This document shows, piece after piece, positions 56,056 to 64,000 of a stretch of 64,000 bases of DNA (its first letter is position 1; every line of letters begins with the position of its first letter). This DNA comes from Adiantum capillus-veneris (taxonomy: Eukaryota; Streptophyta; Polypodiopsida; Polypodiales; Pteridaceae). The DNA lies in contig CM043960.1 of the NCBI GenBank assembly GCA_014529385.2, positions 126,332,043-126,396,042 of the forward strand. The letters run 5' to 3'. The notes beneath the pieces were generated by a model. It was not told the DNA's origin. It worked only from the letters and a program-made list of their open reading frames with translations, and searched no databases. The translations under genes and the position numbers were made by a program.

Positions 56056-56637
56056 TCCTCTAACGCAATTGTGATTTGATTGTATCCAGAGTACCCATCT
56101 AAAAAGCTATAAGATTCCTTCCCTGCAACTCTTTCAAGCACATGTTCCGAATATGGCAAGGGGTAATGGTCTTTCGTAGTGGCGGCATTGACCTTCTTGA
56201 GATCCACACACACTCTGAGTTTCCCATTCTTTTTTGGCACAATAACTATTGGAGACACCCCTTCTAAGTGCTCAATAGTATATATGAATCCGCATTTAGC
56301 AAGCTTTTCAATATCTTCTTGAACAATCTTTGCATACTTAGGATTCATTGGGTAGGGTCATTGTTGGACTGGTTTAGCCATACTATTCATGGGAATTATG
56401 TGTTGCAACCGAAGGTGGAACTCCTTTCATATCATGATATGTCCAAGCAAATATATCCTTGAATTCCTTGAGAAGTTCTTTAAGTACATACTCCTCAGTC
56501 TCTGTCAGATCTTGGGCAATGAAAACAGGTTTGGACTCCTCACCTAAGTATGCTAACTCTATTTCCTTAATTATCATTGGACCATCATAGACTCCATTAC
56601 TTCCATCAATAGGTGTCCTCTGTGCCTCTGTATACAC
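56056..56637 (-). pseudogene. pol: GYP-3 reverse transcriptase, 5' part
   Basis: Minus strand: LLKEFKDIFAWTYHDMKGV (56383-56637), then a break, IVQEDIEKLAKCGFIYTIEH, SPIVIVPKKNGKLRVCVDLK, KVNAATTKDHYPLP and SFLDGYSGYNQITIALED, running into GYP-2. The usual F-x-x-M-D-G-x-S-G-Y-N-Q-I reads FLDGYSGYNQI. The catalytic Asp pair is in the 44515-44994 half. Confidence 0.9.
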
Positions 56638-57496
56638 GCCTTATGTTTCTCCGTGGTGTAGGATTTGAAATGATCAAGTGCAGGGTGTAAGTTTGTGGGG
56701 TCTTGTTGCTCTATGGACTGTGATTTCTCTTCCACTTCCTTTTGTTGTTGAGCTAACTCTCGATTTTGTCATTTCCTCACAGTATGGCTCAACTTTGGCT
56801 TTTTAGTAGCCTCTAATTGTGCAATTTCAATGGGTTGTGGACTACACCACATAAAGCTTTGAAGGTATTCACCCCAGTTATCTACCAGCTTCTGATGAGC
56901 GTCACATGCCTCTATATAATTAAGCCATTCCGCATTAGATTTCTTTTCATTTATTCCAGTATGCACATTTGCTCGATAACATCGCCTCTTATATCTCTTG
57001 CTCTTCTTGTCTTATTTTTTATTACGGCCGATCTCTAGCGAAGAGTCACTAGATGAATCGCTACTCGTGTCTTCTGCTCTCCTGGATAGATTGTCGTCTA
57101 GGGTACCACTAGTCCCTAAATGGTTTGTCCCCACATTTGTACCAAGATTTAACTCAGATTCTTCGTCTTCAGAGTCAATTTCAATTGATGATTCTGACTT
57201 CAAATCGTGTGGGCTATAGTCTTGTGCGATGCTACTGGTTCCAACGTTAGTCAAGCTTTCATCTTGTAAGTCATCAGAAGCTATATGCATTTCTCCTATC
57301 ATATTTAAAGGTACAAGTGGTGGCATTTCATCTCCCTCAAGTGTTACCCAGTTCGTCCCCCTATTTCCCTAAGTCTCTATGGTTGCTGCTAGGTGGACCT
57401 AATCCACGTTGTCAGACTCAGTCATCACAGGTAGAACATCCATATAAGGAGAATCTTTGCCAACATCAATGTCCATTTTACACGTGTAACAATATT
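56638..57496 (-). pseudogene. GYP-3 spacer with acidic Ser-rich frame
   Basis: A 104-codon minus-strand frame (57012-57326) reads MPPLVPLNMIGEMHIASDDL and DSEDEESELNLGTNVGTNHL, ending in a run of Asp/Ser (EDTSSDSSSDSSLEIGRNKK). A similar Asp/Ser run occurs in the gag amino region at 60776-61207. It is part of the region between PR1 and RT; no domain is recognised. Confidence 0.4.
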
Positions 57497-57808
57497 TCAA
57501 TGGGGCCGAGTGAACTGTGGTCTTAGATCTATGATCATTATAAATATATTTCCTAGAGGATGTGTCCGACCAGTTACAAGGTCAACTCGAATGACAGAAT
57601 CTTGGAACTGCAAGTAGACATGGTTTTTAGACCAGTTATTAACCATTTTTGCTTCCCTCATGAAAGGACATCCTAAGATCATCTCAGATGACATAGTGTG
57701 CTTGGAGAAATTTATAACAATGAAGGTATTCCTTATTTTGTGTCCAAAGACCTTGATCTTGAGATCTCCTAGCATCCCAATAGGCTTAACAATAGTCCCA
57801 TTGGCCAT
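57497..57808 (-). pseudogene. pol: GYP-3 first protease (PR1), carboxyl half
   Basis: The minus strand reads GTIVKPIGMLGDLKIKVFGH, SSEMILGCPFMREAKMVNNW and VYLQFQDSVIRVDLVTG. It aligns with the GYP-1 and GYP-2 PR1 second half (G-V-L-E-K-V-I-V; I-I-L-G-R-P-F-M-R). The catalytic half is lost; in its place is a 71-bp tandem duplication (57815-57956). Confidence 0.7.
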
Positions 57809-57967
57809 CCATCTGTGGTTGTTTTAGTCTGCATGGTTTGACTCGAATCAAATCCTCTTCAACGTCGTTCAAACCATGGAGACTAGTGGTTGTTTTAATC
57901 TCCATGGTTTCACTCGAATCAAAATCCTCTTCAACGTCGTTCAAATATATGGGGTCGTCACCAATCC

Positions 57968-59782
57968 CTATGTTGGTCTTCGAATTGGGGTCTGACTTTG
58001 CTGCTTTTTGTGATCTCTTCCTTTGTGTTTTCTTCTTCTTCTGAGATTGGGCAATTGATGTTGTGTCTCTTTCTTCAAGAATATAATTTTTTTTTGGAGC
58101 ATCGATCGTGTGAGTACATTTACTGGTACCGCATGCGTACTTTGTATTGGCTCCTCAGTAAACTCAATTAAATTCAATGGCATTATCTTTGGCGCATTTG
58201 GATTATTAGGACATTGGGCAATCAAATGATCTATGCCAAATCGATTACACATTAGTAACGGCATTGTAGATGTGCTCGCTTGATTTGGTTTGCATCAGTG
58301 TGGCATTCTTTTGTAATCTAATAGGACATTCGGCTACACGATGTGGACCTGCACACTCATAACATTGAAGATGTGGTCCCTTGGCAGTGTAATTGATATT
58401 TTGTTCTATTGCCGCAAGAGCAGCCACTTGATAGAAAGCTTTGACTTGTCCCCAATAGTCCTCCATGTAGTATTGTGGACTTTCCTTAAGTGCATCAATC
58501 CCATAGGCAATATTAGGGTCTTTATCTTCCTCACAGCCTTCCAAATCAACAATAGATGTCTCACAACCCACTTGATTCATAGAAGTGTTTCTCGTATGTG
58601 GTGATTGCGATCGTAGCACTGGAGGTGGTAAGGGTGTTGTTTCAACAACATTTTGAGCCATAGGGACCATGTGTTGTGACGTTTGTTCAAGAGGTGGGGC
58701 CAGCATCAATGCAAACACTCGAGGTGTGTTCGTCCATGCTAAGGTTGGTCTATTGGCCAATCGTGCATTTAAATACTATGCATTCCTTATCTTGATGACC
58801 ACACCTCCTGCAAGCATTGCAATTCCCATTAAATTTTACTCTAAAAGTAGGGCATTTACTGGTACTATGCGGACCATAGCAAACTGAGCACCATTGTTGC
58901 TCCCTTCTTGGATACATATGATTGTTTTGCGGAGCGCGATTGTCTCTAAGACTCTCTTGAATAGCCTTGGTGAGATATGCTAAATCCATCTCAAATATCT
59001 TTGTCTCCTTAGCAATAGGCTTTAGGGTCATTGGCTGATGCCCCGATGCTTGCAACCTAGTAGATTTAGTCTCAACGGACACTCTTTCTCCTTGAATCAT
59101 TAAATTATCCTCCAACTGGATCGCATTGGTGGTGACTGCTTCCCAAGTGGTGATACCTCTAATGACTAGGCCATTGTAGATATCCTCATGTCGTAGTCCC
59201 CTAATGAATCGATCAAGCAATTGGTTATTATTGAAGTGCTCATTTGGATTACAACGAGAATTCAAATGCTTCAAGTGACGAATAAAGTCTCTCACTGACT
59301 CTCTCTCCTTCCTCTCGTTGGGCTTTCTGGAGCTGAGATGCTACACCCTAGAGTACTCCCTCTTGTATATACTCTTTCAAGAACAGTCTCCTAAGAGTAG
59401 GGTAAATTGTTTTTTCTTCCGCCCTTAGGGTTCTATACCAATCCCCATCCTTCCCACTTAAGGTTAGGCTCAAAGCATTTCTCTTATGCAGGTCATTGTG
59501 TTCTCCTAGGGAATCGCATATTTGTTCAAATACTTTGATATGCTTTCTCACATCCCCGTCTCCACTAAATTTTTGTGTGAGCTTGGCTATTTGCACTATC
59601 TTACTTCTAGGCTCTCTATCCGGCGTGTTACACATATTTTCAGTAATGGATTGACCAACAACTTGAGCAAAGGTTGCCAAGTCACCTAAGTCAGCAGGTA
59701 TAGTGGGGACAGTCGCTCTCAAGACTGCATGTGAAATGGGGCTAGCATTGGGCTTGGCATATAGGATGCCCTTGGGTTCCAA
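57968..59782 (-). pseudogene. gag: GYP-3 gag capsid and zinc knuckles
   Basis: Minus strand from 59782: TQKFSGDGDVRKHIKVFEQI, LSLTLSGKDGDWYRTLRAEE, YPTLRRLFLKEYIQ (retrotransposon gag capsid), then LKHLNSRCNPNEHFNNNQLL and RFIRGLRHEDIYNGLVIRG. Knuckles follow: CSVCYGPHSTSKC, CNACRRCGHQDKEC (C-x2-C-x4-H-x4-C), CYECAGPHRVAEC and a degenerate MCNRFGIDHLIAQC. Two have the short C-x2-C-x3-H-x4-C spacing seen in GYP-2. Frames change at about 59300 and 58750. Confidence 0.85.
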
Positions 59783-60019
59783 GTTTGGTACGATGTTGTG
59801 CCATGTGGTGACCCAAAGTTCATATGGGTGGCACTAGGCATAGCAGACATTGGATGTGACATGCTAATGCTGCCAGTATGGTCCCATTGAAATAAGAGCT
59901 TGGGTGTTGTGGTTATGGAGCATAAGTTTTTGAAACAATGGGAGGGGTAGGAGCTACATGAGCATGAGGACCCATAGGTGGATATGATTGATACACACTT
60001 GTAGGTACTGTTGCAGGCA

Positions 60020-61207
60020 TTAGGATACCATGTAGCGGTGTTTTACTAACAAATGAGGTCCACGCGTTTTTTTTGTCATGCCCATCATTGGGGTAGGCAT
60101 GGTAGCCGTGGTGTCATCAAGAGAGAGATGAGCTAGACTTGGAAAGGTAAAGCTATCACTTGTGAACTCAGATTGTACAGAGACCCCTGGAGAAACAACA
60201 TATGGAGGATCCATCGGACTTATCAAGGGAGTCTCCATTTGCAATAAGGTTGGTTGCTTAGCCTTCCCTGTATCCAAGAATCTCATGAGACCCGTTGAAG
60301 GCATGTGTATCTCTTTGTTCTGCCTCTCCAGCTCAATAACCCTATGGATGACATCACAAACTCTTTATTGTTGATCCTCTATGCTAGTAGCACCCGTTGT
60401 GGATTGTAGGACATCTAACCACCCCACGTGATAGGTGTGAATTGTGTATAGGTCGGTTAGAGTTTCTATTTATATTTCATACTCCCAGTTCTTATTTAGG
60501 AACGCTCCATCTAGGATTGAGGTGCTAGGGGTGTCCTTTGAAATAGATGCAATGTGTTTCTCTATGGATTGACCCTTAGTGGTTGCTAATTCACGAGCAC
60601 TCGATTGCTCGCCTAGCATGGATGTTGACATAGAGGCCTTCGCCCTCTCTTTCTTGCTCTGTCCTACGTAAACTCTCAATTTCCTTTTCCCTAGCCGCAA
60701 TGATATACCGCTCAACCTCTTGCACTTCGGTAAGGCTTCTACCATCCGATAATATAACCTCGGAGGGGAATAGCTCTAAAGAGTCAGGGGTGCAGTGAAT
60801 GGAGTATTCACGTGCACACTCTCGAGGAGCATGGGGTCTACGTTGGTCATGAATGGCGAATGCGAATTTACTTCACCACTTCCTTCATTTACCTCGTTAG
60901 CACCATGTTCGGAGTGAGTGGCTCTACTAAAAGTTTTCTTCAAGCGGCTAAGCACATTCGGCCCGGACCGTGGGTCCATGACATGCATGTCTTGGCTTGA
61001 ACTATCGGAATTAGGCATCGGGTAACCTTCCATGACGTCGTAGTCAGAGGAAGAGTCACTAGACGCAATATGTGGGTCTTGAGTGGTACTACCTTGGGTT
61101 CCCACTGAGAGCCTAGAGTCTAAGGTGGAGGAATAATTAGTGCCCGCATAAATGGAAACACTCTCTATGTGATTGTCCTCTAGCACACGACCAAAGCGTA
61201 GGTGCAT
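60020..61207 (-). pseudogene. gag: GYP-3 gag amino-terminal region
   Basis: Three minus-strand ORFs: 60776-61207 (MHLRFGRVLEDNHIESVSIY, with an acidic run SSDSSSDYDVMEG), 60470-60745 (LGKRKLRVYVGQSKKERAKA) and 60020-60304 (MPSTGLMRFLDTGKAKQPTL). They lie in tandem upstream of the capsid and look like one decayed amino extension. No family is recognised. No LTR or primer site is seen to the right. Confidence 0.4.
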
Positions 61208-61212
61208 GTGAC

Positions 61213-61263
61213 CTCAACACTCTTCTCTCTCCCTCTTTCCCTATCTCTCTCTATTCCTCTCTT

Positions 61264-61304
<41 letters not shown>

Positions 61305-61383
61305 ATCTCCCTCTTTCTATCTCTCTCTTTCTCTTTACCTCTTTCCCTTTTTCCCTATCTCTCTCTCTCTCTTTTTCTCTATT

Positions 61384-61445
<62 letters not shown>

Positions 61446-61638
61446 TCCTCTCTTTCCCTCTCTCCCTCTTTCTATCTCTCTATTTCTCTTTTCCTCTTTC
61501 CCTATCTCTCTCTCTTTGCCTCTATTTACTCCCTCTCTCTCTCCCTCTTTCCCTATCTCTCTCTATTCCTCTCTTTCCCTCTCTCTATTTACTCTCTCTC
61601 TCTCTTTCTCTTTCCCTATCTCTCCCTCTTTCCCCCTA

Positions 61639-61699
<61 letters not shown>

Positions 61700-61917
61700 T
61701 TTCTACCCCTCTCTATCTCTCCCTCTCTCTCTCATTCTCTTTCTATCCCTATCTCTCTCTTCTTCTACCCCTCTCTTTATCTTTCTCTTTCTATCTACCT
61801 CTCTTTCTATTTCTCTTTCTCTCACTCCATTTATCTCCCTCTCGTTAATTATCTCTCTCTTTCTCTCTTTATCTCTCTCTCTCTCTTTATCTCCCTCCTT
61901 CTCTCTCCATTTATCTC

Positions 61918-61954
<37 letters not shown>

Positions 61955-61996
61955 TTATCCCTCTTTCTATTTATCTTTCTCTTTTTAAATTTATTT

Positions 61997-62051
<55 letters not shown>

Positions 62052-62093
62052 TTCTCTCTCTCTTTCTTCATTTATCTCTCTCTCTTTATTTCT
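61213..62093 (+). repeat. 880-bp pyrimidine tract, CT-rich
   Basis: Almost pure C and T with scattered single A, in imperfect CT, CCCT and TTTCTC units. Long CT runs are at 61268-61303, 61387-61443, 61646-61695 and 61997-62049. The plus-strand 313-codon Leu/Ser frame over it is an artefact. Confidence 0.95.
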
Positions 62094-62223
62094 ATCTTAC
62101 ATTCTATCCAAACAAGCCGAGCAAAGCAATCATTTTCAAATAAGCGTAGCAAAGCAACCATTTCCAAATGAACGAGGTATGTTATGGATTCACTATTTTT
62201 TTTAATTCTTTTTTTATTTATGG

Positions 62224-62255
<32 letters not shown>

Positions 62256-62999
62256 AGTACAAAACCAAAGAGAAAGGGGGGGAGGTGCTTTGTTTTCTGT
62301 TTACCTCTTTCTTTGTAGTGCGGTCGAGCTTCGGCTAGGTTGAGCTTCCAAAGACGATGGCAAAAAAACCCCTTCGATGTTGTGCTTCCAAAGACGATGG
62401 CAGAAACCTCCTTCGACGAAACCCCCTTCAACAAAACTTGGGAAGCCTGGAGAAGCAGAAAGAGGGAAGGGAGAGGGGGGAGGGGAGCTTGGAGAAGGAG
62501 AGAGAGGGAAGGGAGAGGGGGGGGGGGGGGGGGGGGGGGGGTTGAGCTTGGGAGCGATGGTGGAGAGCAAAAACGCAGAGTATGCAGCAAAAAATGCGGC
62601 ATACTCTGTCTTCTTGCCTTTTTTAGGCGTCGGCATCATCGCGTCCATTACCGCGTATATTACCGCGGTCGGTCATTTCAAACCGATACATGCGAATCCG
62701 AGGTTGCAGGGGGGGAGGAGGGGGGGCGTACAAACCGCCCTCTCTAACTTTAGCTATCCATTATTTCATTTTTTAGCCTTTTGAGTTTTTTGATGAAGAT
62801 TTTTAATTTTTTATGGATACTTTATTTTGTAGTACTTTTAAATGTTTATTAAATGCATTTTTTAAGTTCTCTTTTAGTTAAAAATAAGTTTAGCACTCAT
62901 TGTCATTTATTCCCTTTGACCTTAACTTTATGTAATTTTTTTAATTCTATTTAGAGCTTTTCTTATTATTTATTTTTTTGGACACATGAATAAATAAAC
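62094..62999. other. Non-coding interval before the CACTA transposase
   Basis: A GT run (62223-62250), a two-copy short repeat GCTTCCAAAGACGATGGCA (62345 and 62381), a 25-bp G run (62517-62541) and an AT-rich stretch (62760-62990). It may hold the upstream region of the CACTA element. No terminal repeat starting CACTA was identified, and I call no exon. Confidence 0.5.
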
Positions 63000-64000
63000 A
63001 ACATTTTGCGTGTGCAGGACATCGACTGGGATGATCGTTGTCCCCCTGGAGGCCCTGAGCACGATCATTGGCTCAAGGAAAACTTCCCTTGTCCTTGCGC
63101 CAAGTGCAAAAGGGCAATCCCTCGCTTGAGGCGCATTGCCTTGGAGCACGTGGAGAACGAAGGGTTTTGACATCCTCGAAAAAGCGCTCGGAGAGATGAG
63201 ACTCACCCGTCGCTTGAGGAGGTGGTCTATGTTTGGTGGTGGTGCACCGGCGCGCAAGGCCAAACGGTAGAGGCAAGAGCGACTGGGCGATTTGGGTGCA
63301 CCGCATGGTGATCCTCCCGTGTGCGGTACTTCAATAGATCTTATGGCGTCTCCGTCGCACTATGAGGCAGAGGATGAGCATATGTTGGACATGTGTGATG
63401 AGTTACTAGCTCATGAGCACAACCTGTGCGAGGAGGATTGTCAGACCTGCACTAGATGGGCTGCCAAAACTGAGGATAGATTGATGACGAGTGTTCGAAC
63501 ACCTCTTTACGACGGTGCACGGTACTCAGTGCTCCGAGCATCGTTGGAAGTCCTCAACTTGCAAGCAAAATTCAGTTGGAGTAATGCAAGTGTCGATGCA
63601 CTACTTCTGTAAGTATGGAATGTAGCTTTTATATACTCTTCACTCACTTTATGGTGCTGTCTTCTAGCAATTATACTAATACGCATGTTTGTTATAGTTT
63701 GATGGGCAAAATGTTGCGAGAGGATCACCACATGCCTCCAGATCGTCGATGAGCTAGATCGTATGTCACTACACTTGGCATGGAGTATGAGCGCATCCAT
63801 GTGTGCGTCAACAATTGCATGCTATACCGCAATGAGCATGCACATGCTACCTCATGTCCCATGTGCGAGGAGGCACGATACAAGACAGAAGTGAGCGGAG
63901 CGCATCTACTCCGCACGGTATTGAGACATTTTTCATTAATTCATCGCATCCAATACATGTTTAAAAGCAGGTCTATCATGGAGCTTCTCGCGTGGCACGC
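63000..64000 (+). pseudogene. CACTA (En/Spm-like) transposase, 5' part
   Basis: Reads DWDDRCPPGGPEHDHWLKEN then FPCPCAKCKRAIPRLRRIAL, a CPC-x2-C motif of the transposase-associated amino domain of plant CACTA elements. After a degraded stretch: DRLMTSVRTPLYDGARYSVL and NLQAKFSWSNASVDALLL, then an intron, MGKMLREDHHMPPD, one in-frame TGA, TLGMEYERIHVCVNNCMLYR, CPMCEEARYK and RHFSLIHRIQYMFKSR, LLAWHA. These match the conserved order of TNP2-type (Transposase_21) proteins: P-L-Y-x-G, F-G-W-S-N, L-G-x-x-Y-x-x-I-H-x-C-x-N-x-C, C-P-x-C. It continues beyond the window. At least two stops mark it as decayed unless more introns exist. Confidence 0.85.
63609..63697 (+). other. Intron in CACTA transposase (89 bp, GT-AG)
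   Basis: The donor CT|GTAAGTATGG and acceptor TTGTTATAG|TTTGATGGG remove 89 bp and keep the frame, joining NASVDALL to LMGKMLRE. The removed part is T-rich, as usual in plants. Confidence 0.75.

Larger units (their letters stand above)
41354..61207 (-). mobile_element. GYP-3, Ty3/gypsy element with second protease, host of GYP-2
   Basis: Minus strand, from right to left: gag (58245-61207), PR1 remnant (57497-57808), RT (56056-56637 and 44515-44994), RNase H, integrase (42770-43787), second retropepsin (42029-42545) and WVPK region. GYP-2 splits RT with a TSD of TCCT plus C or T. The 5' LTR was not found to the right of gag and may lie beyond the CACTA element. Several short zinc knuckles and no chromodomain fit the Athila/Tat side of gypsy. 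Confidence 0.85.

Noticed and set aside
61202-62143. 313-codon plus-strand ORF rich in Leu and Ser
   Set aside because: It is the CT tract read as codons (CTC/TCT); other frames across the tract are equally open and the composition is that of a simple repeat.

Overview
This window is plant nuclear DNA made almost entirely of transposable elements. I found no host gene, tRNA, rRNA or CRISPR array. The elements are Ty1/copia and Ty3/gypsy LTR retrotransposons (one gypsy with a chromodomain), a LINE relic and a CACTA (En/Spm) transposase with a canonical GT-AG intron. Long GA/CT and GT microsatellites occur throughout. This points to a large, repeat-rich land-plant genome, possibly a fern or other non-flowering plant, but the lineage cannot be fixed from sequence alone. 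Nearly every coding region carries stops or frameshifts.

Layout. (1) 1-6510: RLX-A, a non-autonomous LTR element with about 2.2-kb LTRs, a broken gag and an unrecognised acidic reading frame. (2) 6511-32235: a four-layer nest. A LINE relic is split by COP-1 (copia, 6946-31864, perfect TSD ATATA). COP-1 is split by GYP-1 (gypsy, to 29849). GYP-1 is split by CHR-1 (chromovirus, 15588-24085, perfect TSD CCTTG). The integrase part of COP-1 lies inverted, and both inversion breakpoints can be read. (3) 32236-38700: non-coding sequence, COP-2 (copia with its integrase deleted, 34004-36781), a chromovirus LTR fragment and a protease relic. (4) 38700-61207: GYP-3, a gypsy element on the minus strand, whose reverse transcriptase is split by GYP-2 (44995-56055, near-perfect TSD). 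(5) 61213-62093: an 880-bp pyrimidine tract. (6) 63000-64000: a CACTA transposase running off the right edge.

Main new signals. First, GYP-1, GYP-2 and GYP-3 each carry a second retropepsin-like domain, placed downstream of integrase where integrase is present, followed by a repeated W-(V/L)-P-K module. Domain content falls in steps: GYP-3 has PR-RT-RH-IN-PR2-WVPK, GYP-1 lacks RT-RH, and GYP-2 lacks RT-RH-IN, yet all keep PR2-WVPK. Second, the untranslated leaders of GYP-2 and GYP-1 are built of diverged units of about 284 bp, each carrying a strongly conserved palindrome (ACATGGATCGCGATCCATGT in GYP-2; arms GTAAATAATC/GATTATTTAC in GYP-1). In GYP-2 seven units appear to form a three-unit higher-order repeat. 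The sequence differs between the two elements but the architecture is the same, which suggests a selected cis-acting role.
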